From: Streptomyces hilarionis
Lineage (GTDB): Bacteria > Actinomycetota > Actinomycetes > Streptomycetales > Streptomycetaceae
Assembly (NCBI RefSeq): GCF_024539675.1
Contig: NZ_JAHHIT010000009.1
Location: 68,044-132,043, forward strand
DNA length: 64,000 nt
Reading direction: 5' to 3'
The translations under genes were made by a program, and so were the position numbers. Below, one piece after another: positions 51,471 through 58,930 of this stretch; within the stretch, counting starts at the first letter, position 1, and every line of letters starts with the position of its first letter. Below the pieces are notes generated by a model. It was not told the DNA's origin, ran no database searches, and saw only the letters and a list, made by a program, of their open reading frames with translations.

Positions 51471-52151
51471 ATGGGTGCCGTGAAGACCAAGCGGATGCCG
51501 CGTGCGGTCCGTGAGCAGCAGATGCTGGACGCCGCCGTGGAGACCTTCGGCCGCCGGGGGTACATGGCCGCGTCGATGGACGAGATCGCCGAACTCGCGG
51601 GCGTGTCCAAGCCGTTGGTGTACCTGTACCTGAACTCCAAGGAAGACCTCTTCACCGCCTGCATCCGGCGCGAGGCGAAGGCGCTCGTCGAGGCGGTCCG
51701 CGTCGGCGTCCGCACGGACCTGCCCGCCGACCGCCAACTCTGGGAAGGGCTGCGGGCGTTCTTCGCGCACACCGCGCAGCACCCGCACGCCTGGTCCATC
51801 CTGCACCTCCAGGCCCGCACGCACGGCGAGCCCTTCGCCGCCGAGGTCGCGGCGATGCGCGAGGAGATCGTCGCGTTCGTCACGCAGCTCATCATGGTCG
51901 CGGCCCGCGAGGCCCTCCCCCAGCCCCGGCTTCGCTCGTGCGGGGGGACCCCCATCGACCCCGACCTCCCCGAACGCGAGGTCGCCGGACTCGCCGAGGC
52001 CCTGGTGGGCGCGGCCGAGTCCCTCGCGGCCTGGGCCAACGCCACAGCGGGCGTCACCTCCCGCCAGGCGGCCGCCACCCTGATGAACTTCGCCTGGTCG
52101 GGCCTGGGCAACCTGATGAACGACCGTCCCTGGACCCCGCCGGCGGACTGA
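51471..52151 (+). CDS. TetR family regulator of the adjacent lipid module (inferred)
   Basis: A 226-residue TetR protein. The N-terminal helix-turn-helix is RAVREQQMLDAAVETFGRRG, then YMAASMDEIAELAGVSKPLV. The C-terminal ligand domain is helical. Between about residues 148 and 162 the chain contains LPQPRLRSCGGTPID, which is encoded by a copy of a GC-rich repeat element and interrupts the usual helical stretch. The ATG at 51471 has TACGCT exactly six bases ahead, indicating a leaderless mRNA; a GTG lies two codons earlier. It is convergent with a MaoC/FabG pair that faces a thiolase, so it is the best candidate for the repressor binding the palindromes at 54637-54665 and 56129-56141. Confidence 0.88.
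   Translation: MGAVKTKRMPRAVREQQMLDAAVETFGRRGYMAASMDEIAELAGVSKPLVYLYLNSKEDLFTACIRREAKALVEAVRVGVRTDLPADRQLWEGLRAFFAHTAQHPHAWSILHLQARTHGEPFAAEVAAMREEIVAFVTQLIMVAAREALPQPRLRSCGGTPIDPDLPEREVAGLAEALVGAAESLAAWANATAGVTSRQAAATLMNFAWSGLGNLMNDRPWTPPAD
51915..51955. repeat. Streptomyces-type GC-rich repeat element within the TetR gene
   Basis: About 40 bases starting CCTCCCCCAGCCCCGGC and ending GGGGGGACCCCCAT. From general knowledge, sequences of this kind (C-run, CTTCGCTCG core, GGGGGGACCCCC) recur widely in Streptomyces genomes, mostly between genes. Here the length keeps the frame open and adds about 13 codons. I saw no second copy in this window. Confidence 0.6.
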
Positions 52152-52211
52152 GGGCACCCGCCCGGACCGCGCCGACGCGCCCCCCGGGGCCGCCGCGCGC
52201 CCGCGGGGCCC

Positions 52212-53237
52212 TCAGGCAGGGCGGGGCGTGACGGCGTCCGAGGGCGCGTCGCCGAGCGCGTCCACCCGGCCGCTCACGTGGACGCGGCCCCCCTCTCCCG
52301 GTCGGCGCAGCTCGAAGCGGCTGCCGTCCGCCGCGAAGACGACCGTGCCCGGCAGCAGCACCGGGGCCCGGAACTCCGCGCGCACGCGCACCTCGGGCGG
52401 CACGCCGTGGGCGGCGAGGCAGCGGGCCACGGTCCACATGCCGTGGGCGATCGCCCGGGGGAACCCGAGGAGGCGGGCGGTGAGCGCGTGCAGGTGGATC
52501 GGGTTGCGGTCGCCGGACGTCGAGCCGTAACGCCGTCCGACGTCACCGGCGAGCCGCCACTCGTCGAGCACGGGCAGCGGACCGGCCCCGGCCCGTCCGG
52601 GGAAGGGGCCCGCCGGCTCGGGCACGTCCGGGGTGCGCGTGGTCGGGGCGGCGTCGGGCGTCGGGCGGTGTGGTGCGGGTGCGGGTGCGGTTCGGTCCGC
52701 CGTGGGGGTGGGGCGGCCCTCGGCCGGGTCGGGGCCGGTGCGATGGCGGGCCAGGTAGGTGCTCGTCGACGTCCACACGGGTCCGGCGCCGGCCGGCCGT
52801 CCGTCGGCGCGCAGCTCCGTGACGACGACCGCCTCCGTCCCCTTGCGGTGCGGCGCCAACCGGTCGACGTGGACGGCGAGTTCGTAGGTGCCGGTGGCCG
52901 GGAGCGCGGCGCGGCGGGTGATCTCGATCGACGTGTGGACGAGGCCGAGCAGCGGCAGCGGGAAGTCCCGGCCGCTCATGAGCCGCATGGCCAGCGGGAA
53001 GCCCAGGACGTGGGGGTAGGTGAGCGGCAGCGAGTCCTCGCCGGTGGGGAAGGCGCAGACGCGTTCGTAGGCGGCGAGCCGGGCCAGGTCCACGCGCAGT
53101 CCGGGCAGGACGAGACGGTCGCCGCCGGGGAACTCCGCACCCGGGCGGGGTCGTTTGAACGGGGAGCGCAGCGCCCCGAGGGCGAGCAGCGGGCCGAGTG
53201 ACGGGGGCCGGGACAGCGTGATCACCGCGCCGGTCAT
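52212..53237 (-). CDS. MaoC-type (R)-specific enoyl-CoA hydratase (HtdX-like)
   Basis: A 341-residue double hot-dog protein. The N-terminal half carries the SLPLTYPHVLGFPLAMRLMS pattern. The C-terminal half has the catalytic hydratase motif: RYGSTSGDRNPIHLHALTAR and LLGFPRAIAHGMWT, with Asp and His. A Pro/Thr/Ala-rich linker (about residues 185-235) joins them. It should hydrate trans-2-enoyl-CoA/ACP to the (R)-3-hydroxy form. The ATG overlaps the stop of the reductase gene (TGATG), so the two are coupled. The order hydratase-reductase facing a thiolase matches the mycobacterial htdX-fabG4-fadA2 locus. Confidence 0.88.
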   Translation of the reverse strand: MTGAVITLSRPPSLGPLLALGALRSPFKRPRPGAEFPGGDRLVLPGLRVDLARLAAYERVCAFPTGEDSLPLTYPHVLGFPLAMRLMSGRDFPLPLLGLVHTSIEITRRAALPATGTYELAVHVDRLAPHRKGTEAVVVTELRADGRPAGAGPVWTSTSTYLARHRTGPDPAEGRPTPTADRTAPAPAPHRPTPDAAPTTRTPDVPEPAGPFPGRAGAGPLPVLDEWRLAGDVGRRYGSTSGDRNPIHLHALTARLLGFPRAIAHGMWTVARCLAAHGVPPEVRVRAEFRAPVLLPGTVVFAADGSRFELRRPGEGGRVHVSGRVDALGDAPSDAVTPRPA

Positions 53238-54592
53238 CACGCCCCCAGCAGGCTCTGGCCGCAGACCCGCACGACCTGGCCGTTCACCGCGCCGGAGGCG
53301 GGGTCGGCGAGCCAGGCGGTCGTCTCGGCGACGTCGACGGGCAGTCCGCCCTGGGCGAGGGAGTTCATCCGGCGGCCCGCCTCGCGGATGAACAGCGGGA
53401 CCGCGGCCGTCATCTTCGTCTCGATGAAGCCGGGGGCCACCGCGTTCACCGTGACCCCGTGCTCGGCGAGCGCGCGCGGCGCGAGGGAGCGGACCAGACC
53501 GGCGATCCCCGCCTTGCTCGCGCCGTAGTTCGTCTGTCCGGCGTTGCCGGCGATTCCGGCGATGGAGGCGGTGGCCACGATCCGGCCGCCCCGGCGCAGA
53601 GCGCCCTTCGCGAGCAGCGCGTCCGTGGTGCGCAGCACGCTCGCGAGGTTGACGTCCAGCACCGAACTCCACCGCTCGGCGGGCATGTTGACCAGCCGCC
53701 GGTCCCGGGTGACGCCGGCGTTGTGGATCAGCACGTCGAGTCCGTCGGGGAGTTCGGCGGCGATCCGCTCGCCCGCGTCGGCGGCGGTGATGTCGAGCGC
53801 GAGCGCGGTTCCGCCGAGCTGCCCGGCCACCCGCCGGGCGTCCTCCTGGGCCTGCGGCACGTCCAGCACGACGACCCGGGCCCCGTCGCGGGCCAGCGTC
53901 CGGGCGACCGCCTCCCCGATGCCGCGCGCGCCGCCGGTGACGAGCGCGGTGCGGCCGGCCAGCGGGAGCGCCGGGTCGGCGGGGGCCCCGGGCTCCCGGC
54001 CGGCGGGGGCTCCGGCCCCTTCGGCCGTCGCGGCGATCACCTGGCCGCTGACGTACGCGGACCGGGGGGACAGCAGGAAGCGCAGGGTGGACTCGGCGTC
54101 GGCCGCGTCGGCCAGTCTGAGCAGGTTCACCGTCCTGCCGCGCCCGATCTCCTTGCCGAGGGAGCGCACGAACCCCTCCAGGGCCTGTTGCGCGGCCGCC
54201 CGGTGGTGGTCGCCCCCGGCGTCCGCGGGCGCGCCGAGCACCACGATCCGTCCGCTCGTCGCGACCGACCGCACGACCGGGTGCAGGGCCGCGTGGACCT
54301 CGGCGAGCGTGTCGACGTCCCGCACGCCGGTGGCGTCGAGGACGACACCCGCGTGAGCGGCGTCCGTGGGGCGGCCTTCGGCGGAGTCGGCGAGGGGGAG
54401 CCCGGTGCGGGCGAGGACCGGAGCGAGGTCGCAGATCCCGGTCTCACCGGCCGTAAGGTGAAGCAAGTCGCCGGGGAGACGGGGGTGTTCGGGCGACCAG
54501 CGCCTGAGCGCCGCCGGTTGCGGAAGGCCCAGCCGCCGGGTGAGGAACCGGCCGGGGGCGGTGGCGGTGAGGCTCAGGTAGCGGTCGGCCAT
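53237..54592 (-). CDS. High-molecular-weight 3-oxoacyl-ACP/CoA reductase (FabG4-like)
   Basis: A 451-residue double-Rossmann reductase of the HMW FabG class. The N-terminal half (1-200) is a degenerate, probably flavodoxin-like domain. The C-terminal half has NAD(P) motif ALVTGGARGIGEAVARTLA, LIHNAGVTRDRRL, catalytic Ser in IVATASIAGIAGNAGQTNYG, then Tyr and Lys in NYGASKAG, and VNAVAPGFIETKMTAAVP. The start at ATG 54592 has GAGACG ahead; a GTG at 54610 is possible. It heads the leftward pair with the MaoC gene, and its promoter region faces the thiolase gene over a palindrome. Confidence 0.9.
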   Translation of the reverse strand: MADRYLSLTATAPGRFLTRRLGLPQPAALRRWSPEHPRLPGDLLHLTAGETGICDLAPVLARTGLPLADSAEGRPTDAAHAGVVLDATGVRDVDTLAEVHAALHPVVRSVATSGRIVVLGAPADAGGDHHRAAAQQALEGFVRSLGKEIGRGRTVNLLRLADAADAESTLRFLLSPRSAYVSGQVIAATAEGAGAPAGREPGAPADPALPLAGRTALVTGGARGIGEAVARTLARDGARVVVLDVPQAQEDARRVAGQLGGTALALDITAADAGERIAAELPDGLDVLIHNAGVTRDRRLVNMPAERWSSVLDVNLASVLRTTDALLAKGALRRGGRIVATASIAGIAGNAGQTNYGASKAGIAGLVRSLAPRALAEHGVTVNAVAPGFIETKMTAAVPLFIREAGRRMNSLAQGGLPVDVAETTAWLADPASGAVNGQVVRVCGQSLLGA

Positions 54593-54614
54593 GTTCGTCT
54601 CGTCTCCCACGGGC

Positions 54615-54643
54615 TTGACGCACAGGATATTTTTGCTTACTCC
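54615..54643 (+). promoter_or_regulatory. Candidate promoter of the thiolase gene
   Basis: TTGACG (54615-54620) and TACTCC (54638-54643) are separated by 17 bases. The -10 lies inside the operator palindrome at 54637-54650, as expected for a repressible promoter. Confidence 0.5.
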
Positions 54644-54665
54644 GGAGTAAGGTTACCGGGGGTAA
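54637..54665. promoter_or_regulatory. Twin palindromic operator between fabG-like and thiolase genes
   Basis: TTACTCCGGAGTAA (54637-54650) is a perfect 14-bp palindrome. TTACCGGGGGTAA (54653-54665) is TTACC-N3-GGTAA, also symmetric. Both share TTAC/GTAA ends, sit in the divergent promoter region, and recur in related form at 56129. Probable binding sites for one TetR-type repressor. Confidence 0.7.
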
Positions 54666-54695
54666 GTCTAGGTCAAGGGTGAGGAGCAGGTCGAG

Positions 54696-56030
54696 ATGAG
54701 TACCTCGGAGCCGTCGAAGGTGACCTACCTGAGAGGGGCCCGCAAGAGCCCCCTGGAACCTCCGCGCGCCCGCCGGGTCGCGATCGTCGGCGGCTCCCGC
54801 ATCCCCTTCGCCCGCTCCGACGGCCCCTACGCCACCGCCTCCAACCAGGACATGCTGACGGCGGCCGTGAACGGGCTCGTGAACCGGTACGCGCTCGACG
54901 TGCCCGGCGTGGTGGGCGAGTTCGTCGCCGGTGCCGTCCTCAAGCACAGCCGGGACTTCAACCTGGCCCGCGAGACCGTCCTCGGCTCCAGGCTCGACCC
55001 CCGCACCCCCGCCTACGACGTCCAGCAGGCCTGCGGCACCGGCCTTCAGGCCGTGATCGCCGCCGCCAACAAGATCGCCCTCGGGCAGACCGAGTCCGCG
55101 ATCGCGGGCGGCGCGGACACCGCGAGCGACGCCCCCCTCGGCGTCGACGACCGACTGCGCCGCATCCTCCTGGAGGTCCGCCGGGCGAAGTCCACCGGGG
55201 ACCGCCTCAAGGCGCTCGCCCGCATCCGCCCCTCCCACCTCGTCCCCGAGATCCCGCGCAACGCCGAACCGCGCACCGGCCTGTCCATGGGCGAGCACGC
55301 GGCGGTCACCGCCCGCGCCTGGGGCGTCGGACGCGAGGCCCAGGACGAACTGGCGGCCGCCAGTCACCAGCGGCTCGCCGCCGCGTACGAGCGGGGCTTC
55401 TTCGGCGACCTGGTGGTCCCCTTCCGCGACCTGACCCGCGACCAGAACCTGCGCCCCGACTCCACCGTCGAGAAACTGGCCCGGCTGAAGCCGGTGTTCG
55501 GGACCGACGGCCCCGAACCGACCATGACGGCCGGCAACTCCACCCCGCTCACGGACGGTTCGGCCGTCGTCCTGCTCGCGTCCGAGGAGTGGGCCGAGGC
55601 GCGCGGGCTGGAGCCGCTCGCCTACCTGACCGCCTACGAGACGGCGGCGGTGGACTTCGTGCGCGGCGACGCGGCCGGGGGCGAGGACGGCCTGCTGATG
55701 GCCCCCGCGTACGCGGTCCCGCGCATGCTGGAGCGGACCGGCCTGGGCATCGAGGACTTCGACCTGGTCGAGGTGCACGAGGCGTTCGCCTCCCAGGTGC
55801 TGGCCACCCTCGCGGCCTGGGAGAAGCAGGGGCTGGCCCCGGTCGACCGGGAACGGCTGAACGTGACCGGCTCCTCCCTCGCCACCGGCCACCCCTTCGC
55901 GGCCACCGGCGCCCGCATCACGGCGACGCTCGCCAAGCTCCTCGCCGAACGGGACGGCCCCGCGCGCGGGCTGATCTCGATCTGCGCGGCCGGCGGCCAG
56001 GGCGTCACCGCCGTGCTCGAACGAACGTGA
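54696..56030 (+). CDS. Acetyl-CoA C-acyltransferase (thiolase, FadA2-like)
   Basis: A 444-residue thiolase. It opens RRVAIVGGSRIPFARSDGPY. The nucleophilic Cys is in YDVQQACGTGLQAVIAAAN, the His motif is in ATGHPFAATGARITATLAK, and the second catalytic Cys is in LISICAAGGQGVTAVLE. The enzyme cleaves 3-ketoacyl-CoA to acetyl-CoA in beta-oxidation (or condenses in reverse). It is divergent from the FabG/MaoC pair across the twin palindrome. Length is slightly above the 390-400 residue biosynthetic thiolases and closer to the FadA2/FadI group. The ribosome site GAGGAGCAGG precedes the ATG. Confidence 0.93.
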   Translation: MSTSEPSKVTYLRGARKSPLEPPRARRVAIVGGSRIPFARSDGPYATASNQDMLTAAVNGLVNRYALDVPGVVGEFVAGAVLKHSRDFNLARETVLGSRLDPRTPAYDVQQACGTGLQAVIAAANKIALGQTESAIAGGADTASDAPLGVDDRLRRILLEVRRAKSTGDRLKALARIRPSHLVPEIPRNAEPRTGLSMGEHAAVTARAWGVGREAQDELAAASHQRLAAAYERGFFGDLVVPFRDLTRDQNLRPDSTVEKLARLKPVFGTDGPEPTMTAGNSTPLTDGSAVVLLASEEWAEARGLEPLAYLTAYETAAVDFVRGDAAGGEDGLLMAPAYAVPRMLERTGLGIEDFDLVEVHEAFASQVLATLAAWEKQGLAPVDRERLNVTGSSLATGHPFAATGARITATLAKLLAERDGPARGLISICAAGGQGVTAVLERT

Positions 56031-56128
56031 GCGCCGCTCGGACAACCCCCGAGGTTGCACAGCCCCGCCCCCGGAACATCCCGGAACACGCACACGCCCC
56101 ACACCTGAGAGCCGTACGATCCCCTACC

Positions 56129-56141
56129 TAACCGGCGGTAA
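56129..56141. promoter_or_regulatory. Third TTACC-N3-GGTAA-type site, upstream of acyl-CoA ligase
   Basis: TAACCGGCGGTAA at 56129-56141 matches TTACC-N3-GGTAA with one mismatch and reads the same on the opposite strand apart from that base. It lies 100 bases before the ligase start, in the gap after the thiolase gene. Confidence 0.6.
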
Positions 56142-56240
56142 CCCCCTTCTTGGCGGGCATCCCGGTTGAACGCGTCGGTGCGCCAAGCACGTACGTCATG
56201 CAGCAAGCAGTTTCGTCGCTGCACGCCCAGGGAGCCGCCC

Positions 56241-58163
56241 GTGTCCACCCCGTCCTCAGTCGCCGGCTCGGCGTACGCCGACCACGACGCTCCCCCCGCC
56301 CTCGTGGAGCCCGAGACCCGCCGGCTGGACGGCGCGGTCCGGGAGGCGTCCGTCCCGGCCCTGGCGCGCCCGGTGACCTACGGCTCGCTCGCCGACCTGC
56401 CCTACGACAACGCGGCCGCCGCCCCCGACACGGTGGTCCTCAGCCGCAAGGGGCCGGACGGCGACTGGACGGACATCACGGCGGAACGCTTCGCCGCCCA
56501 GGTCCACGCGGTCGCCAAGGGGCTCGTCGCGGAGGGGCTGGTCCCCGGCGACCGGCTCGCCATCATGGCCCGCACCACCTACGAGTGGACGCTGCTCGAC
56601 TTCGCGGCCTGGGCGGCCGGTCTGGTCACCGTCCCGATCTACCCGACGTCCTCGACCTTCCAGACCCGCTGGATCCTGCACGACTCCGGCGCGGTCGCGC
56701 TGGTCACCGAGACGGCCGGCCAGGCGGCCGCCCTGGGCCCCGAACTCGACCGGCTGCCCGACCTGCACCACCTGTGGGTGATGGACAAGGGGCACGTGGA
56801 CCGGCTCATCGAGGCGGGCGAGCGCGTCCCGGACGCCGAGGTCGAGATCCGCCGGGGCATGCTCGTCCCCGACACGCTCGCCACCCTCATCTACACCTCC
56901 GGCACCACCGGACGCCCCAAGGGCTGCGCCCTCACCCACGGCAACTTCTTCGCCGAGGTCGACAACGCGATCGAACTCCTCTACCCGGTCTTCAAGTCGA
57001 AGGACGACGAGCTCTCCGTCCTGCTCTTCCTGCCCATGTCCCACGTCTTCGGCCGGATGGTCGCGATCGCCTGCGTCCGGGCCCGCGTGCGGCTCGGCCA
57101 CGCCCCGAGCATCAAGTCCGACGACCTCCTGCCCGACCTCGCGGCCTTCAGACCCACCTGTCTCCTGGCCATCCCGTACATGCTGGAGAAGGTCTTCAAC
57201 ACGGCCCGCGCCAAGGCCGAGGCGAGCGGCCGGGTGTCGTCCTTCGACCGCGCGGTCGGCGTGGCCCGCCGCTACGGCGAGGCGGTCGAGGCGCACAAGA
57301 CCGGGACCGGATCCGGCCCGGCGGCCACCCTGCGCGCGGCCCGCACCTTCTACGACCCGCTCGTCTACCGCCGCATCCGCAACGCCATGGGCGGCCGGGT
57401 GCGCCACGCCATCTGCGGCGGCTCCCCGCTGGGCCGCCGCCTCTCGTCGTTCTACCTCGGCGCGGGCATCGAGATCTACGAGGGCTACGGCCTCACCGAG
57501 ACCACGGCCGCCACCACGGTCACGCCGCCGATGAAACCCCGCCTGGGCACGGTGGGCTGGCCCCTGCCCGGCACCAGGATCCGCATCGCGGCGGACGGCG
57601 AGATCCTCGTCGCCGGCGAGCACGTCCTGCGCGGCTACTGGGACCCGGCGGCCGGCGGGGTCGTGCCCGCGGCCCCCGACGGCTGGCTGGCCACCGGCGA
57701 CCTCGGCGAACTGGACGACGGGGGCTACCTGACGATCACCGGCCGCAAGAAGGAAATGATCATCACGGCCGGCGGCAAGAGCGTCGCCCCCGCGCCCCTG
57801 GAGAACTGGCTGCGCTCGCACCCCCTCATCTCCCAGGCCATGGTCCTCGGCGACGGCCGCCCCTACGTCACCGCTCTGCTCACCCTCGACCCCGACGGCC
57901 TCACCCACTGGCGTCAGATGCAGGGCAAGCACCCGGTGCCCGCCGAACTCCTGGTGGACGACGACGAACTCAACGCGGTGCTCCAGCGCGCGGTCGACGA
58001 GGCCAACAAGCTGGTCTCCCGCCCCGAGTCGATCCGCCGCTTCGCCGTCCTGCCGACCGACTTCTCGGAACTCGCCGGCCACCTCACCCCGTCGATGAAA
58101 CTGCGCCGCGAGACGATCATGCGCGACTTCGCCGACCAGGTGGAGGGCCTGTATCCCGGGTGA
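56241..58163 (+). CDS. Long-chain fatty-acid-CoA ligase (AMP-forming)
   Basis: A 640-residue adenylate-forming enzyme that activates fatty acids to acyl-CoA. The ATP/AMP motif ATLIYTSGTTGRPKGCALTH is near residue 215. Other signatures are EIYEGYGLTETTAATTVTPP, GWLATGDLGELDDGGYLTIT and GRKKEMIITAGGKSVAPAPL (hinge and catalytic-Lys region). The start is GTG 56241 with GGGAG six bases ahead, a better fit than the upstream ATG at 56166. It follows the thiolase gene after 210 bases that hold a related operator site. It supplies substrate for the adjacent beta-oxidation enzymes. Confidence 0.93.
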   Translation: MSTPSSVAGSAYADHDAPPALVEPETRRLDGAVREASVPALARPVTYGSLADLPYDNAAAAPDTVVLSRKGPDGDWTDITAERFAAQVHAVAKGLVAEGLVPGDRLAIMARTTYEWTLLDFAAWAAGLVTVPIYPTSSTFQTRWILHDSGAVALVTETAGQAAALGPELDRLPDLHHLWVMDKGHVDRLIEAGERVPDAEVEIRRGMLVPDTLATLIYTSGTTGRPKGCALTHGNFFAEVDNAIELLYPVFKSKDDELSVLLFLPMSHVFGRMVAIACVRARVRLGHAPSIKSDDLLPDLAAFRPTCLLAIPYMLEKVFNTARAKAEASGRVSSFDRAVGVARRYGEAVEAHKTGTGSGPAATLRAARTFYDPLVYRRIRNAMGGRVRHAICGGSPLGRRLSSFYLGAGIEIYEGYGLTETTAATTVTPPMKPRLGTVGWPLPGTRIRIAADGEILVAGEHVLRGYWDPAAGGVVPAAPDGWLATGDLGELDDGGYLTITGRKKEMIITAGGKSVAPAPLENWLRSHPLISQAMVLGDGRPYVTALLTLDPDGLTHWRQMQGKHPVPAELLVDDDELNAVLQRAVDEANKLVSRPESIRRFAVLPTDFSELAGHLTPSMKLRRETIMRDFADQVEGLYPG

Positions 58164-58196
58164 AAGGGCTGGCGGAGCGGGCCGCGCGCGGGAAGC

Positions 58197-58706
58197 ATGC
58201 GGTCCGTGAACGGCATCGAGTTCTTCCACTACCCCTGCGACGGCGGCCCGTCGCTCGCCTGGGGCCTGCGCGTCGACGGCGTCGACCTGCGCGCCCGCAC
58301 GGCCTGGGCGACGCGCGAGCTGTGGCAACCGGAGCTGGAGGACCAGTTCGAGGACCAGGAGCGTGAGTCGGCCGAGCTGATCTGGCGTCAGCACGACGGT
58401 CTGGGCGTCCTCGACCTCCCCGAGGACCCCTTTGGGCGCGCGGGGGCCCGTGGCACGGCGGGCCGGGTCCCCGTCCTCGGCTGCTCCTGCGGCATAGGGC
58501 GATGCTGGGCGCTGACGGCCCGCGTCGAGTCGACCCCCCTGACCGTCACCTGGTCCTCCTTCCGCCAGCCCGAGCGCGAGCAGTGGGGCGAACTGCCCCT
58601 CGGGCCCTTCGTCTTCGCGCGGACGGCGTACGAGACGGCGCTGCGCTCACCCGCGCTCCTCACGGCGGACCCCCTGGGCCCGGCTCCCGCCGGGCTGGGG
58701 GTGTGA
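58197..58706 (+). CDS. Hypothetical protein
   Basis: A 169-residue protein starting ATG 58197 (RSVNGIEFFHYPCDGGPSLA). It contains GLRVDGVDLRARTAWATREL, EDQERESAELIWRQHDGLGV, GRVPVLGCSCGIGRCWALTA and WSSFRQPEREQWGELPLGPF. The central GCSCGIGRC gives a cysteine cluster that could bind metal. It is a Streptomyces-type conserved protein with no known function. It lies 33 bases after the acyl-CoA ligase stop and could be cotranscribed. Codon use matches the neighbours. Confidence 0.7.
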   Translation: MRSVNGIEFFHYPCDGGPSLAWGLRVDGVDLRARTAWATRELWQPELEDQFEDQERESAELIWRQHDGLGVLDLPEDPFGRAGARGTAGRVPVLGCSCGIGRCWALTARVESTPLTVTWSSFRQPEREQWGELPLGPFVFARTAYETALRSPALLTADPLGPAPAGLGV

Positions 58707-58710
58707 GGGG

Positions 58711-58770
58711 CACGGGACGGGTGCGAGAGACGTGGGACGGGTGCCACAGACGTGGGACGGGTGCGAGGGG
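58711..58770. repeat. Three ~20-bp tandem repeats
   Basis: Units CACGGGACGGGTGCGAGAGA (58711), CGTGGGACGGGTGCCACAGA (58731) and CGTGGGACGGGTGCGAGGGG (58751) follow one another with 20-base period. A fourth degenerate unit (TGTGGCGGGTG) follows. They fill part of the 224-base gap before the KstD-like gene. Spacerless and imperfect, so not a CRISPR array. Confidence 0.85.
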
Positions 58771-58930
58771 TGTGGCGGGTGACGGCCACCGCCCCCGCGC
58801 CGGGACGGACCGCCCCTCGACGCCGTGGGTTCCGGCCACCGCGTAGGCCTTGACTTCACAAGACCCCCGCGCGACATTCCGGTCTCCGCACCCGAACCCA
58901 TCCATGCGTCCCCGGCGGGCTGGAGCGGCC

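Noticed and set aside
58711..58770. Possible CRISPR array
   Set aside because: The copies are adjacent with no spacers, differ from each other and no cas gene is present.
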